From positions 2,390,509 through 2,454,508 of the forward strand of contig NZ_JABEKT010000001.1 in NCBI RefSeq assembly GCF_013283195.1: a stretch of DNA of 64,000 nt, given 5' to 3'. The translations under genes were made by a program, and so were the position numbers. The notes below the pieces were generated by a model. That model saw only the letters and a list, made by a program, of their open reading frames with translations, had not been told where the DNA came from and made no database searches. Numbering within the stretch: position 1 is the first letter of the stretch; each line of letters starts with the position of its first letter. The DNA is from Ensifer adhaerens (lineage in GTDB: Bacteria > Pseudomonadota > Alphaproteobacteria > Rhizobiales > Rhizobiaceae). This document shows positions 1 to 13,638 of this stretch, one piece after another.

Positions 1-2640
1 GCCCTTGGTGGCGCGGCTCGCAAGCCGGACGCCATTGATCGGCACGCGGATCAGCTGGCCACCGTCTGAAACGAGCATGATCTGGTCGTTGTCTTCGATC
101 GGGAAGGTCGCGACCAGTTGGCCGATCTCTGCCGTCTTCGAGGTGTCGGTGGCGCGGATGCCCTTGCCGCCGCGACCCGAGGTGCGGAAATCGTAGGAGG
201 ACGAACGCTTGCCGAAGCCCTTCTCCGAAACCGTCAGCACGAACTGCTCGCGTGCCTTCAGCTCTTCGTAGCGCTCATTGCTGAGTTCGCCACCTTCGGT
301 GACTTCTTCACCGACCAATGCGATTTCTTCCTCATCGCCATTCGTCGCGCGCCGCTCGGCGGCTGCACGTTTCAGATAGGCCGCCCGTTCCCATGGCTCG
401 GCATCGACATGGCCGAGGATCGCCATCGAGATGATACGGTCGCCATCGCCGAGGTTGATGCCGCGAACGCCGATCGAGTTACGGCCCGCAAAGACGCGCA
501 CGTCGTCGACGGGGAAGCGGATGCACTGGCCCAGCGCCGTCGTCAGCATGACGTCGTCATGCTCGGTGCAGGTATCGACAGAGAGGATCTCGTCGCCATC
601 TTCCTCGAGCTTCATCGCAATCTTGCCGTTGCGGTTGACCTGAACGAAGTCGGACAGCTTGTTGCGACGAACCGTGCCGCGGGTCGTCGAGAACATGACG
701 TCGAGGTTTTCCCACGTCGTTTCATCCTCGGGCAGCGGCATGATCGTGGTGATGCGTTCGCCAGGCTCCAGAGGCAGCATGTTGATCAGTGCCTTGCCGC
801 GCGACTGCGGCGTGCCGATCGGCAGACGCCAGACCTTCTCCTTGTAGACGATGCCACGCGAAGAGAAGAACAGAATTGGCGTGTGCGTGTTGGCAACGAA
901 TAGCCGGGTAACGAAATCCTCGTCTCTCGTCGCCATGCCGGAGCGGCCCTTGCCGCCGCGACGCTGCGCACGATAGGTCGTCAGCGGCACGCGCTTGATG
1001 TAGCCAAGATGCGAGACGGTCACGACCATGTCTTCACGGGCGATCAGGTCCTCGTCGTCCATGTCGGGACCGCCTTCGGCGATCTCGCTGCGGCGCGGCG
1101 TGCCGAACTCCTGGCTGATGGCCGTGAGTTCGTCCTTGACGATGGTCATGATGCGCAGGCGCGACGACAGGATATCGAGGTAATCCTTGATTTCCTCGCC
1201 GATCTTGTTGAGTTCGTCGCCGATTTCGTCGCGACCGAGTGCGGTCAGGCGCTGCAGACGCAGGTCGAGAATGGCGCGCGCCTGCTCTTCCGAGAGGTTG
1301 TAGGTGTTGTCTTCGTTGATCCGGTGACGCGGATCGTCGATCAGCCGGATGAGGCTGTCGACGTCGTGCGCCGGCCAGCGACGTTCCATCAACTGCTCGC
1401 GCGCGGTCTGCGGATCGGGCGCCTGCCGGATCAGCTTGATCACTTCGTCGATGTTGGCAACCGCAATGGCTAGACCAACGAGCACGTGGGCGCGGTCGCG
1501 CGCCTTGCGCAGCAGGTACTTCGTTCTCCGGCTAACGACTTCCTCGCGGAAGGAGACGAAAGCCCTGAGCATGTCGAGCAGCGTCATCTGTTCCGGCTTG
1601 CCGCCGTTGAGCGCCACCATGTTGCAGCCGAAGGACGACTGCAGCGGCGTGTAACGGTAGAGCTGGTTCAGGATGACGTCGGCATTGGCGTCGCGCTTGA
1701 GCTCGACGACGACACGGTAGCCCTGACGGTCGGATTCGTCGCGCAGGTCCGAGATGCCCTCGATGCGCTTGTCGCGCACAAGTTCGGCCATCTTCTCGAT
1801 CATCGTTGCCTTGTTCACCTGGAAAGGGATCTCGGTGATGATGATCTGCTCGCGGTCTCCGCGCATCGGCTCGATGTGGGCGCGGCCGCGCATGATGACC
1901 GAGCCGCGGCCGGTCTCGTAGGCCGAGCGGATGCCCGAACGGCCGAGAATGAGCGCACCGGTCGGGAAGTCCGGCCCCGGGATGATTTCCATCAGTTCCG
2001 GCAGTTCGATCGCCGGATTGTCGATCAGCGCCATACAGCCTTTGATGACTTCGACGAGGTTGTGCGGCGGAATGTTGGTTGCCATGCCGACCGCGATGCC
2101 GCCGGCGCCGTTGACGAGCAGGTTCGGGAACTTCGCGGGCACAACCACCGGCTCGCTCAGCGTGCCGTCGTAGTTGTCGCGGAAATCGACCGTTTCCTTG
2201 TCGAGGTCGTCGAGCAGCGAGTGCGCGGCCTTTTGCAGGCGGCATTCGGTGTAGCGTTCTGCCGCCGGCGGGTCGCCGTCGACGGAGCCGAAGTTGCCCT
2301 GACCGTCGATCAGAGGCAGCCGCAGTGACCAGTCCTGCGCCATGCGCGCCAGCGCGTCGTAGATCGCCGAGTTGCCGTGCGGGTGGTACTTACCCATCAC
2401 GTCCCCGGTCACGCGGGCGCATTTGACGTACTTCTTGTTCCAGTCGATGCCGAGCTCGCTCATCCCGTAGAGGATGCGGCGGTGAACGGGTTTCAGACCG
2501 TCACGCACGTCTGGAAGCGCGCGGCTGACGATGACGCTCATGGCGTAATCGAGATAGGACCGCTGCATTTCCTCGATGATGGAAATCGGCTCGATGCCTG
2601 GCGGAGTCTTTCCGCCGCCGGGAGTGCTTTGCTCAGTCAA
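1..2640 (-). CDS. gyrA: DNA gyrase subunit A (C-terminus cut by window edge)
   Basis: GyrA is the breaking and rejoining subunit of DNA gyrase, which introduces negative supercoils with GyrB. The reading frame runs 880 residues to the window edge, so the last part of the C-terminal beta-pinwheel is missing. The catalytic tyrosine is Tyr130 in [10 protein letters not shown]. The quinolone-binding segment [10 protein letters not shown] carries Ser91 and Asp95, the residue types found in drug-sensitive enzymes (E. coli Ser83 and Asp87). The C-terminal GyrA-box region lies around [10 protein letters not shown]. The start is a TTG at 2640 giving [10 protein letters not shown]; no in-frame ATG precedes the conserved [16 protein letters not shown] block. 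A good promoter lies just upstream. Product certain; the start codon is inferred from alignment to memory of the family. Confidence 0.97.
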   Translation of the reverse strand, partial: MTEQSTPGGGKTPPGIEPISIIEEMQRSYLDYAMSVIVSRALPDVRDGLKPVHRRILYGMSELGIDWNKKYVKCARVTGDVMGKYHPHGNSAIYDALARMAQDWSLRLPLIDGQGNFGSVDGDPPAAERYTECRLQKAAHSLLDDLDKETVDFRDNYDGTLSEPVVVPAKFPNLLVNGAGGIAVGMATNIPPHNLVEVIKGCMALIDNPAIELPELMEIIPGPDFPTGALILGRSGIRSAYETGRGSVIMRGRAHIEPMRGDREQIIITEIPFQVNKATMIEKMAELVRDKRIEGISDLRDESDRQGYRVVVELKRDANADVILNQLYRYTPLQSSFGCNMVALNGGKPEQMTLLDMLRAFVSFREEVVSRRTKYLLRKARDRAHVLVGLAIAVANIDEVIKLIRQAPDPQTAREQLMERRWPAHDVDSLIRLIDDPRHRINEDNTYNLSEEQARAILDLRLQRLTALGRDEIGDELNKIGEEIKDYLDILSSRLRIMTIVKDELTAISQEFGTPRRSEIAEGGPDMDDEDLIAREDMVVTVSHLGYIKRVPLTTYRAQRRGGKGRSGMATRDEDFVTRLFVANTHTPILFFSSRGIVYKEKVWRLPIGTPQSRGKALINMLPLEPGERITTIMPLPEDETTWENLDVMFSTTRGTVRRNKLSDFVQVNRNGKIAMKLEEDGDEILSVDTCTEHDDVMLTTALGQCIRFPVDDVRVFAGRNSIGVRGINLGDGDRIISMAILGHVDAEPWERAAYLKRAAAERRATNGDEEEIALVGEEVTEGGELSNERYEELKAREQFVLTVSEKGFGKRSSSYDFRTSGRGGKGIRATDTSKTAEIGQLVATFPIEDNDQIMLVSDGGQLIRVPINGVRLASRATKG

Positions 2641-2964
2641 TTGTGATCACGATCTTTGTTCAGAATCAGTCGGATATTTATAGCGGAATGCGCCTGGAAG
2701 CGCCAATTTTGGCCCGTGGTTGTGAACAGTCTTTTGCCGTCGGAATAGGCTTTTCTAGGGCATTGCAGCGGAAATCGGAAGTGCTGGCGACAAAGTCGGC
2801 TGCCGGGCCTGAACGGCTGTGAAAAGGTTCCGTCACATCCTCATTAAGCTATTGCTCAAGCTTTGGCCACCGCCCCCTTCCCAAGCCCGCCCTGCTTGCC
2901 TAACAATGCTGTCCTGCCACCGAGAAAACTCGGGGCGCGCATGATAATCCGGAAGGGGAAACGG
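2641..2964. other. Divergent intergenic region gyrA / marC
   Basis: This 324-base region separates two divergent genes. It holds the putative gyrA promoter and, at its right end, a strong ribosome binding site for marC (GGAAGGGG, 2951-2958). I see no RNA gene or repeat in the rest. Confidence 0.6.
2677..2706 (-). promoter_or_regulatory. Putative sigma70-type promoter of gyrA
   Basis: On the minus strand a TTGGCG hexamer (2706-2701) is followed after 18 bases by TATAAA (2682-2677). Transcription would start near 2670, about 30 bases before the TTG start codon of gyrA. Pattern match only. Confidence 0.45.
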
Positions 2965-3594
2965 ATGTTCAATGTCGACCTCTTGGTCAACGCACTCACC
3001 ACGCTGCTCGTTACGCTCGATCCGCCGGGTCTTGCTCCGATCTTTCTGAGCCTCACGGTCGGCCTCAGCCGGCAGGAGCGCTTTCAGGTGGCCACGCGCG
3101 GCTCGCTGATCGCCTTCTTCATCCTTGCCGCCTTCGCCGTCTTCGGTAACGGCATTCTCGGATTGCTCGGGATCTCTATCGGCGCGTTCCGCATCGCCGG
3201 CGGCCTGCTCTTGTTCTGGATCGCCTTCGAGATGATCTTCGAAAAGCGTCAGGAGCGGAAGGAAAAGACCGGTGAGAACGCCACGGTGAAAGATCACATC
3301 CATAACATTGCCGTGTTTCCTCTGGCTCTGCCATTGATTGCCGGACCGGGCGCGATCTCCGCGACGATCCTGCTCGCGGGTTCGTTCCCGACCGCGATCG
3401 AGCGCACGCAGCTCTTGATCGTCATCGCGCTGTCGATGTTCAGCCTGTTCCTGGCGCTTGTCATCGCCGAACGCATCGACCGCTTTCTCGGCGTCACCGG
3501 CCGAGCGATCCTCACCCGCCTGCTTGGGGTCATTCTGGCGGCACTTGCGGTCCAGTTCGTCGTTGACGGCGTGAAATCGGCGATGGCGATCTGA
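2965..3594 (+). CDS. MarC family integral membrane protein
   Basis: A 209-residue inner-membrane protein of the MarC/UPF0056 family, with six hydrophobic segments and conserved TLLVTLDPPGLAPIFL and ALPLIAGPGAIS blocks, the latter in the usual place for the family's second repeat. The family was once linked to multiple antibiotic resistance, but its function is not established. I chose ATG 2965 because GGAAGGGG sits 6 bases upstream and the protein then begins at the family's usual N-terminus; an in-frame ATG at 2941 would add eight residues and has no such site. It is convergent with ssb, with a long hairpin between them. Confidence 0.88.
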   Translation: MFNVDLLVNALTTLLVTLDPPGLAPIFLSLTVGLSRQERFQVATRGSLIAFFILAAFAVFGNGILGLLGISIGAFRIAGGLLLFWIAFEMIFEKRQERKEKTGENATVKDHIHNIAVFPLALPLIAGPGAISATILLAGSFPTAIERTQLLIVIALSMFSLFLALVIAERIDRFLGVTGRAILTRLLGVILAALAVQFVVDGVKSAMAI

Positions 3595-3667
3595 GACGAT
3601 CGTGATGTTCCAGCGCTTCCGCCTTGGAGAGCATCGCGGCAGTGTTCCATCTCATTGCCTTATGCAC

Positions 3668-3711
3668 TCACACGCAACAAGGGCCGGTTTCCCGGCCCTT
3701 GTTGCGTGTGA
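3668..3711. terminator. 20-bp perfect hairpin between marC and ssb
   Basis: Arms 3668-3687 and 3692-3711 are perfectly complementary over 20 bp (core CAACAAGGGCCGG) with a four-base TTTC loop. It lies between two convergent genes and would act on both transcripts. There is no clear T-run on either side, so a role in RNA end protection is as likely as classical termination. Confidence 0.7.
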
Positions 3712-3790
3712 TGATATAGCCTGCAGATGGCTGCTCGGACCGGTTACGGTCGCCAAGGGCACCCGTAGGTCGCTGCGCCCGAGGCGTGGC

Positions 3791-4342
3791 TCAGAACGGG
3801 ATGTCGTCGTCGAGATCGCGCGAGAAGTTGCCACCGCCCTGGCTGCCCTGACCACCCTGGCCGCCGCCGGAGCGACCGCCGCCGGAGGACTGGCGCGGCT
3901 GCTGGTCGTAATCGTCGTAACCACCACCACTGCTGGCGCCACCGAAGTCGCTACCGCCGCCACGGCTGACGCCACCACCACCGCCCTCGCCGCGACCATC
4001 AAGCATGGTCAGCGTGGAGTTGAAGCCTTGCAGCACGATTTCCGTCGAGTAGCGGTCGTTGCCGGTCTGGTCCTGCCATTTGCGGGTCTGCAGCGCACCT
4101 TCGATATAGAGCTTGGCGCCCTTCTTGACGTATTGCTCGACGACCTTGCACAGGCCCTCGTTGAAGACGACGACGGTGTGCCATTCGGTCTTTTCCTTGC
4201 GCTCGCCGCTGTTGCGGTCGCGCCAGGTTTCCGATGTAGCAATGCGCAGGTTGGCGATCGGCCGGCCATCCTGCGTGCGCCGGATTTCCGGGTCTGCCCC
4301 GACGTTTCCGACCAAGATCACCTTGTTGACGCTACCAGCCAT
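3791..4342 (-). CDS. ssb: Single-stranded DNA-binding protein
   Basis: SSB coats single-stranded DNA during replication, recombination and repair. The 183-residue protein has the N-terminal OB fold ([20 protein letters not shown], with [11 protein letters not shown]), a long glycine-, serine- and glutamine-rich linker from about residue 115, and the acidic DDDIPF tail that recruits partner proteins. ATG 4342 is chosen over an upstream in-frame ATG at 4372 because MAGSVNKV is the standard bacterial start. It is divergent from uvrA with a LexA box between the two, so DNA damage may induce it as well. Confidence 0.97.
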   Translation of the reverse strand: MAGSVNKVILVGNVGADPEIRRTQDGRPIANLRIATSETWRDRNSGERKEKTEWHTVVVFNEGLCKVVEQYVKKGAKLYIEGALQTRKWQDQTGNDRYSTEIVLQGFNSTLTMLDGRGEGGGGGVSRGGGSDFGGASSGGGYDDYDQQPRQSSGGGRSGGGQGGQGSQGGGNFSRDLDDDIPF

Positions 4343-4481
4343 ATTGCTTTTCCCGTGGTTTTGCCGCGCCACCGGCGCTGCTTTCGAATTTCAAGAGCGC
4401 GCATCTTAGCGGTCTGTTGCGGCGGATACGCCCCGCATCATGCATAATCCACAACAGATTTAGTCGATTTGCACGATGTTT

Positions 4482-4496
4482 GTTCTTTCTTTGTTC
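4482..4496. promoter_or_regulatory. LexA (SOS) box between ssb and uvrA
   Basis: GTTC, seven bases (TTTCTTT), GTTC: an exact match to the alphaproteobacterial LexA operator GTTC-N7-GTTC known from rhizobial recA and uvrA promoters. It lies about 127 bases before uvrA and 140 bases before ssb, so it could govern both genes. Confidence 0.85.
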
Positions 4497-4622
4497 TAGT
4501 ATTTCCCTATGATCCTGTCAACCGAATCGAAATGGCCACCAGTTTTGCCGATTGCGCCTCGACATGGGCGTTAGCGTCATTACATAGGGGGCTTTCAACA
4601 GACATGCAAAAGCTGGCTTCCG

Positions 4623-7540
<2,918 letters not shown>

Positions 7541-7544
<4 letters not shown>

Positions 7545-8056
7545 GCGTATCGGGCAACGCTGGTAAGAACGCTGTCGCCGGCTTCGCAATGATGCGTCCG
7601 GCGACGACCGACGACCTGCCCGTTGTACGGGACATCACCTTTGCAGCTTACGCGCCCTACACTGAGCTGCTCGGCGGGCCGCCCTTGCCTGTGACCGAGG
7701 ATTATGGACCTCGCATTGAGCGCGAAGAGGTATGGCTTCGCGACGATGATGGCGTGATGTCGGCCCTTGCGGTTTTCGAACGTCACGAAGATCACCTCCT
7801 GATCTTTAGTCTTGCGGTCGCGCCCCCTTTCCAACGTCAGGGTCTCGGGATTGAGCTATTGCGGTTTGTGGATGCGCAAGCCGTCGAATGGGGCGTGCCG
7901 GAGGTCCGGCTCTATACCAATGCGCGGATGGAGCGAAACATCGCACTCTACCGAGCCTATGGTTTCCAAGAAACGGGTCGCCGGCCGAACCCCTATCGAC
8001 CAGGGTGGATGCTGGTGGATATGGCCAAGCCCGCGGGGCAGATGGCGTCCGAGTAA
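7541..8056 (+). CDS. GNAT family N-acetyltransferase
   Basis: A 171-residue GCN5-related acetyltransferase; the substrate cannot be told from the sequence. The fold is seen from [20 protein letters not shown], the acetyl-CoA loop [17 protein letters not shown] (Q-x-x-G-L-G form) and the C-terminal [23 protein letters not shown] strand and helix. The GTG at 7541 overlaps the uvrA stop (GTGA), which suggests translational coupling; a shorter start at ATG 7589 is equally possible. No ribosome binding site is obvious for either. Confidence 0.88.
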
Positions 8057-8097
8057 ATTGACATGCGGCCTGACTGTGCCGCCATGAGGAGGATGGG

Positions 8098-8901
8098 ATG
8101 ACGAATTCCGGAAAGATCCGCGTTGGTATCGGCGGTTGGACGTTCGAGCCATGGGAGGGCTCGTTCTATCCCGAGACCCTGTCGAAGAAGCGCCAGCTCG
8201 AATTTGCGGGCAAGGAACTGCGTGCGATCGAGGTCAACGGCACCTATTATTCGTCGCAGAAGCCCGAGACCTTCGCCCGGTGGGCTTCCGAAGTGCCGGA
8301 GGATTTTGTCTTCTCGCTGAAGGCCAGCCGCTTCGTCACCAACCGCAAGGTTTTGGCCGAGGCCGGTGAATCCATGCAGAAATTCCTGACGCAGGGGCTG
8401 ACGGAGCTCGGCCCCCATCTCGGGCCGATCCTGTGGCAGTTCGCGCCGACCAAGAAGTTCGAGCCGGAGGATTTCGAAGGCTTCCTCAAGCTCCTGCCGG
8501 TAAAGCAGGACGGCCTGCCGCTTCGTCACGTCGTCGAGGTGCGCAACCCGACGTTCCAGGCGCCTGACTTCGTGGAGCTGCTTGAAAAATACAAGGTTGC
8601 CGTCGTGCTGGCAGAACACGCCGACTATCCGATGATCGCCGATGTTACCGCCGATTTCGTCTATCTGCGCCTGCAAAAGGGCAGCGACGATATCAAGACC
8701 TGCTACGCCCCGGAACAACTCGACCTCTGGGCGGATCGCGCCAGGACGTTTGCCGCCGGGGGAGAGCCGGAGGGACTTGCCAAGAGTGCGCCCGATCGCA
8801 AGGCCAAGAAGGAGCCGCGTGATGTCTTTGCCTTCTTCATCACCGAAGGCAAGGTGAACGCACCGAACGGTGCGCGCGAGTTGCAGAAGCGCGTCGACTA
8901 A
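8098..8901 (+). CDS. DUF72 domain protein (YecE-like)
   Basis: A 267-residue DUF72 protein with a TIM-barrel-like fold and no settled function. Typical blocks are VGIGGWTFEPWEGSFYPE at the N-terminus, AIEVNGTYYSSQKPETFARW, FVFSLKASRFVTN, and the VVEVRNPTF and DFVYLRL strands. A strong AGGAGG lies at 8087-8092, a few bases before ATG 8098. A GC-rich hairpin starts at the stop codon. Confidence 0.9.
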   Translation: MTNSGKIRVGIGGWTFEPWEGSFYPETLSKKRQLEFAGKELRAIEVNGTYYSSQKPETFARWASEVPEDFVFSLKASRFVTNRKVLAEAGESMQKFLTQGLTELGPHLGPILWQFAPTKKFEPEDFEGFLKLLPVKQDGLPLRHVVEVRNPTFQAPDFVELLEKYKVAVVLAEHADYPMIADVTADFVYLRLQKGSDDIKTCYAPEQLDLWADRARTFAAGGEPEGLAKSAPDRKAKKEPRDVFAFFITEGKVNAPNGARELQKRVD

Positions 8902-8932
8902 ACCGCGCCGCACAAGAAGTGCGGCGCGGTTT
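8900..8932 (+). terminator. Hairpin terminator after the DUF72 gene
   Basis: Arms AAACCGCGCCGCAC (8900-8913) and GTGCGGCGCGGTTT (8919-8932) pair perfectly over 14 bp with an AAGAA loop; the right arm ends in TTT. It overlaps the end of the DUF72 gene. Confidence 0.75.
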
Positions 8933-9478
8933 GGCGGTAGCCTTGCGCCCGACCGCAACACGCGATTCACGGCAAGTGGGGTCAAGGCTTGCCACGCTGT
9001 TTGGGCCATCGTTTCAGGTGCGGGGACAGCCCCGCGCCTCCCCGACAAGGCGCTATATGGGCGCCTCCATATCGGCAAACGAATCAATTTGCGCTGCCCG
9101 TCACATCGCCGCCGCTTGTGCAACCGCGACTGCCCCTGGGGGTACCATTTATATGCTTTTTTACCCTTCAAAATTTTGATTTTTCGCCTGCCGCTGCGGC
9201 AGCGTCGCAGGCAAACTGCCGAAGTGCCTGATTTTCAAGGCATTGGCCGCTTTCCCCGTTTTCCACAGTCGATCCACACAACATCTAGCGCTCAAACTTC
9301 CGTCACAAACCACCCCTTGACGCCCTAGGACGATTCACGGTTAATGGATTTCACGTTGCGACGGCGGCGGACCGGAATGTTTTGAGCCCGGTTCATTTCT
9401 CGAAATCGTCGGTTCTGACATGCGGCAAGCGCGGGTTCCCCGCTTGAGCAACATTTGGCTGGCATCAGGAAGCTGTTA
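8933..9478. other. Long non-coding region upstream of nrdJ, with hairpins
   Basis: About 545 bases with no convincing gene. It holds a 10-bp hairpin with one G-T pair (9016-9025 with 9030-9039, loop ACAG), a second 6-bp hairpin (9048-9053 with 9061-9066), an AT-rich patch around 9148-9185 that is unusual here, and a nested GC-rich inverted repeat (9187-9213). I looked for a cobalamin riboswitch because nrdJ needs B12 and found no convincing B12 box. A small RNA is possible but cannot be named. Confidence 0.4.
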
Positions 9479-9526
9479 ATACTATATTTAGTGCTTGCAG
9501 CCAGCCTATCTCACAAGATACAGGGT
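9479..9526 (+). promoter_or_regulatory. Pair of NrdR boxes upstream of nrdJ
   Basis: Box 1 (9479-9494) reads ATACTATATTTAGTGC and box 2 (9511-9526) reads TCACAAGATACAGGGT. Both fit the NrdR pattern C-w-A-t-A-T-a-T-w-G, box 1 well and box 2 with weaker flanks. Their centres are 32 bases apart, about three helical turns, as expected for NrdR, which binds paired boxes and represses ribonucleotide reductase genes. They lie 122-169 bases before the nrdJ start. Confidence 0.65.
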
Positions 9527-9647
9527 CACCCAAATCTGGGTTTCCCTTCAAGAACGGAAGCTGAGACTGGCTGCGGAATGGCTCCGCGGCCGGGCGGGGA
9601 CAATTGCGCCTGTGGCGGGCGCATGGCAACACGAAGGACACGGGACA

Positions 9648-12600
9648 ATGCTGATCGAACGTCGTTTCACCAAGGCCGGGCAATCCGCCTATGCGGAGAT
9701 AGAGTTCCGTAAAGCTACGAGTGAAATCAAGAATCCCGACGGCTCGATCGTCTTCCGTCTCGCAGATATCGATGTGCCGGCGCAGTTCAGCCAGGTTGCC
9801 GCCGATATTCTCGCCCAGAAGTATTTCCGCAAGGCTGGCGTGCCAGCGAAGCTGAAGCGCGTCGAGGAGAACGATGTCCCCTCCTTCCTCTGGCGCTCGG
9901 TTCCCGACACAGAAGCGCTGAAGGCGCTGCCGAAGGACGAACAGTACGGTTCCGAAACCGATGCCCGCCAGGTTTTCGATCGCCTGGCCGGCACCTGGGC
10001 CTACTGGGGCTGGAAGGGCGGCTATTTCGCCAGCGAAGAAGACGCCTCCGCCTTCCGTGACGAACTTGCCTACATGCTCGCCACCCAGCGCGTTGCGCCT
10101 AACTCGCCGCAATGGTTCAACACCGGCCTGCATTGGGCCTATGGCATCGATGGCCCCGGCCAGGGCCACTTCTACGTCGACCCCTTCACCGGCAAGCTGA
10201 CCAAGTCCAAGTCCGCCTACGAGCACCCGCAGCCGCACGCCTGCTTCATCCAGTCGGTTGCCGACGACCTCGTTAACGAGGGCGGCATCATGGATCTGTG
10301 GGTGCGTGAAGCGCGCCTGTTCAAGTATGGTTCCGGCACCGGCTCCAACTTCTCGCACCTGCGCAGCGAAGGCGAAAAGCTTTCGGGCGGCGGCAAGTCT
10401 TCGGGCCTGATGTCGTTCCTGAAGATCGGCGACCGCGCAGCCGGCGCCATCAAGTCGGGCGGCACCACCCGTCGCGCCGCCAAGATGGTCGTCGTCGATA
10501 TCGATCACCCGGATATCGAGGAATACATCAACTGGAAGGTCAAGGAAGAGCAGAAGGTTGCAGCGCTCGTCACCGGCTCGAAGGTCGTCGCCAAGCATCT
10601 GAAGGCGATCATGAAGGCCTGCGTCAACTGCGACGGCACCGACGACGCCTGCTACGACCCGAAGCAGAACCCGGCGCTCAAGCGCGAGATCCGCGCTGCC
10701 AAGCAGTCGCTGGTTCCTGAAAACTACGTCCAGCGCGTCATCCAGTTTGCCAGGCAGGGCTACAAGGACCTCGAGTTCAAGACCTACGACACCGACTGGG
10801 ATTCGGAAGCCTACCTCACGGTTTCGGGCCAGAACTCCAACAACTCTGTCTCGATCAAGGACGACTTCCTGCGCGCCGTGGAAGCCGATGGCGACTGGCA
10901 CCTGACCGCCCGCAAGGACGGCCGCGTGATGAAGACGCTGAAGGCGCGCGATCTGTGGGAATCGATCTCCTACGCCGCCTGGGCGTCGGCCGATCCGGGT
11001 CTGCACTTCAACACGACGATGAACGACTGGCACACCAGCCCCGCCGCCGGCCCGATCCGCGCGTCGAACCCGTGCTCGGAATACATGTTCCTCGACGACA
11101 CCGCCTGCAACCTCGCTTCGCTGAACCTGATGATGTTCAAGGATGCCGCGACGAAGCGCATCAACATCGCCGACTACGAACACGCCGTGCGGCTGTGGAC
11201 CGTCGTTCTCGAAGTCTCGGTGATGATGGCGCAGTTCCCGTCCCGCGAGATCGCGGAACTCTCCTACGAATACCGCACGCTCGGCCTTGGCTATGCCAAT
11301 ATCGGCGGCCTCCTGATGTCGTCGGGGATTCCCTATGACTCCACCGAAGGCCGCGCCATTGCCGGCGCGCTGACGGCGATCATGACCGGCGTTTCCTATG
11401 CCACCTCGGCGGAAATGGCCGCCAAGCTTGGGCCGTTCCCGGGCTTTGCCCCGAACCGCGACAACATGCTGCGCGTCATCCGCAACCATCGCCGCGCCGC
11501 TTACGGTGAGACGACGGGCTATGAGGGCCTCTCGGTCAACCCGGTCGCGCTCATCCACAGCGAAAATCCCGACCAGGACCTCGTCATCCACGCCATGAGT
11601 GCTTGGGACAAGGCGCTGGAACTCGGCGAGAAGCACGGCTACCGCAACGCCCAGTCGACCGTCATCGCGCCGACCGGCACGATCGGCCTTGTCATGGACT
11701 GCGACACCACCGGCATCGAGCCTGACTTCGCGCTGGTCAAGTTCAAGAAGCTCGCCGGTGGCGGTTACTTCAAGATCATCAACCGCGCCGTTCCGGAAGC
11801 CCTGCGCTCGCTTGGCTACTCCGAAAGCCAGCTTGCCGAGATGGAAGCCTATGCCGTCGGCCATGGCAACCTCAACCAGGCACCGGCCGTCAACCCCTCG
11901 ACGCTGAAGGCCAAGGGCTTCACCGACGAGAAGATCGAGGCTGTCAACGCTGCCCTGAAGTCGGCCTTCGACATCAAGTTCGTCTTCAACCAGTGGACGC
12001 TGGGTGCTGACTTCCTGAAGGGCGCCCTGAAGGTCACGGACGAGCAGCTCGCGCAGATGGATTTCAACCTGCTCGAGCACATGGGCTTCTCGAAGAAGGA
12101 CATCGAAGCGGCCAACATCCACGTCTGCGGTGCGATGACGCTCGAAGGTGCGCCGTTCCTCAAGAACGAACACCTGCCGGTCTTCGATTGCGCCAACCCG
12201 TGCGGCAAGATCGGCAAGCGTTACCTCTCGGTCGAAAGCCACATCCGCATGATGGCTGCCGCCCAGCCGTTCATCTCGGGCGCCATCTCCAAGACGATCA
12301 ACATGCCGAACGAGGCGACCGTCGAGGACTGCAAGAACGCCTACATGCTGTCCTGGAAGCTGGCGCTGAAGGCCAACGCCCTTTATCGCGATGGTTCGAA
12401 GCTCTCGCAGCCGCTGAACGCCTCGCTGATCGAAGACGAGAACGATGAGGATGCGCTGGAGGATCTGATCCAGGCACCGGCCGCAGCCCAGGCCGTGACC
12501 ATCACCGAGAAGATCGTCGAGCGCGTCATCGAGAAGGTGATCCGCGCCCGCGAAAAGCTGCCGAACCGTCGCCAGGGTTACACCCAGAAGGCTGTCGTCG

Positions 12601-13451
12601 GCGGCCACAAGGTCTACCTGCGCACCGGCGAATTCGGTGATGGCCGTCTCGGCGAGATCTTCATCGACATGCACAAGGAAGGCGCCGCCTTCCGTGCGAT
12701 GATGAACAACTTCGCCATCGCCATCTCGCTCGGCCTGCAATACGGCGTGCCGCTGGAAGAATATGTGGAGGCCTTCACCTTCACCAAGTTCGAACCGGCC
12801 GGCATGGTCCAGGGCAATGACGCGATCAAGAACGCGACGTCGATCCTCGATTACGTCTTCCGTGAACTGGCCGTATCCTACCTCGGCCGTCATGATCTGG
12901 CCCATGTCGACACGTCCGACTTCAGCAACACGGCGCTCGGCAAGGGTATCCAGGAAGGCAAGACCAACCTGATCTCCACCGGCTGGACCCGCGGTTACAA
13001 GCCGACCATCGTCGGTGGCACGGCCGACCGCGCCGGGGAGCCGAAGGGATCGGCGACATCAGCCCCTGCCCGCGCCTCGTCCGGTGCAACGGTCACCTCG
13101 ATCGCCGGCAACACGGTCCGCAAGATCGAGCAGACGACGTCGATTGCAACCTCCGAAATCGTCGCCTTCAAGCGCGATTATGAGGAGCGTGCGGCGGAAC
13201 TTGCCGAAGAGATCGCCGAGGAAACGACCGAGACGGTCACGGAAGTGACGGCCCTTTTCTCCGACAAGGCCGCGGCCGAAGCGGCATCGGCGAAGTCGGA
13301 TGCCAAGAAGCTCGAAGCCGAACGCCGCGCCCGCTCGATCATGCAGGGCTACACCGGCAATATGTGCTCCGAGTGCCAGAACTTCACCATGGTGCGCAAC
13401 GGCACCTGCGAGAAGTGCGACACCTGCGGCGCGACCAGCGGCTGCAGCTGA
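9648..13451 (+). CDS. nrdJ: Adenosylcobalamin-dependent class II ribonucleotide reductase
   Basis: NrdJ reduces ribonucleotides to deoxyribonucleotides with a radical made from adenosylcobalamin, with or without oxygen. The protein is 1267 residues, the long form found in rhizobia. Likely active-site residues are Cys199 (HACFIQSV), the thiyl cysteine Cys476 (SNPCSEYMF) and Cys487 ([11 protein letters not shown]). The tail holds a cysteine-rich module CSECQNF...[14 protein letters not shown], the usual redox or zinc-binding end. ATG 9648 has AAGGA upstream and begins [11 protein letters not shown]; an in-frame extension to 9495 would overrun a NrdR box and looks untranslated. Two NrdR boxes and a strong hairpin flank the gene. 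Confidence 0.96.
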   Translation: MLIERRFTKAGQSAYAEIEFRKATSEIKNPDGSIVFRLADIDVPAQFSQVAADILAQKYFRKAGVPAKLKRVEENDVPSFLWRSVPDTEALKALPKDEQYGSETDARQVFDRLAGTWAYWGWKGGYFASEEDASAFRDELAYMLATQRVAPNSPQWFNTGLHWAYGIDGPGQGHFYVDPFTGKLTKSKSAYEHPQPHACFIQSVADDLVNEGGIMDLWVREARLFKYGSGTGSNFSHLRSEGEKLSGGGKSSGLMSFLKIGDRAAGAIKSGGTTRRAAKMVVVDIDHPDIEEYINWKVKEEQKVAALVTGSKVVAKHLKAIMKACVNCDGTDDACYDPKQNPALKREIRAAKQSLVPENYVQRVIQFARQGYKDLEFKTYDTDWDSEAYLTVSGQNSNNSVSIKDDFLRAVEADGDWHLTARKDGRVMKTLKARDLWESISYAAWASADPGLHFNTTMNDWHTSPAAGPIRASNPCSEYMFLDDTACNLASLNLMMFKDAATKRINIADYEHAVRLWTVVLEVSVMMAQFPSREIAELSYEYRTLGLGYANIGGLLMSSGIPYDSTEGRAIAGALTAIMTGVSYATSAEMAAKLGPFPGFAPNRDNMLRVIRNHRRAAYGETTGYEGLSVNPVALIHSENPDQDLVIHAMSAWDKALELGEKHGYRNAQSTVIAPTGTIGLVMDCDTTGIEPDFALVKFKKLAGGGYFKIINRAVPEALRSLGYSESQLAEMEAYAVGHGNLNQAPAVNPSTLKAKGFTDEKIEAVNAALKSAFDIKFVFNQWTLGADFLKGALKVTDEQLAQMDFNLLEHMGFSKKDIEAANIHVCGAMTLEGAPFLKNEHLPVFDCANPCGKIGKRYLSVESHIRMMAAAQPFISGAISKTINMPNEATVEDCKNAYMLSWKLALKANALYRDGSKLSQPLNASLIEDENDEDALEDLIQAPAAAQAVTITEKIVERVIEKVIRAREKLPNRRQGYTQKAVVGGHKVYLRTGEFGDGRLGEIFIDMHKEGAAFRAMMNNFAIAISLGLQYGVPLEEYVEAFTFTKFEPAGMVQGNDAIKNATSILDYVFRELAVSYLGRHDLAHVDTSDFSNTALGKGIQEGKTNLISTGWTRGYKPTIVGGTADRAGEPKGSATSAPARASSGATVTSIAGNTVRKIEQTTSIATSEIVAFKRDYEERAAELAEEIAEETTETVTEVTALFSDKAAAEAASAKSDAKKLEAERRARSIMQGYTGNMCSECQNFTMVRNGTCEKCDTCGATSGCS

Positions 13452-13504
13452 TCATTGCTGCACTCATAGCTTGAATTTGCGTGCGTGCAGTGCAAGACTA
13501 GAAA

Positions 13505-13536
13505 CGAAAGGCGCCCTTTTGCTTGGGCGCCTTTCG
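13505..13536 (+). terminator. Hairpin terminator after nrdJ
   Basis: CGAAAGGCGCCC (13505-13516) pairs perfectly with GGGCGCCTTTCG (13525-13536) around a TTTTGCTT loop, 54 bases after the nrdJ stop. No long T-run follows. Confidence 0.75.
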
Positions 13537-13638
13537 CGTTCCGTAGGGCACCGGATCTTCGTCTAACCTGATTGCCCCAGACGCGACGTAAGTGCGATAG
13601 TCGCGACGCTCGATGCCTATAACGATGCGCATAGCGGT

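Noticed and set aside
9440-9480. A partial resemblance to a B12 box (GCATCAGGAAGC) upstream of nrdJ
   Set aside because: Too few matches and no surrounding cobalamin riboswitch structure could be traced.
9465-12905. A 1146-residue open frame on the minus strand opposite nrdJ
   Set aside because: It mirrors the codon bias of nrdJ, has no recognisable domains and is rich in Asp, Arg, Val and His in the pattern of antisense frames.
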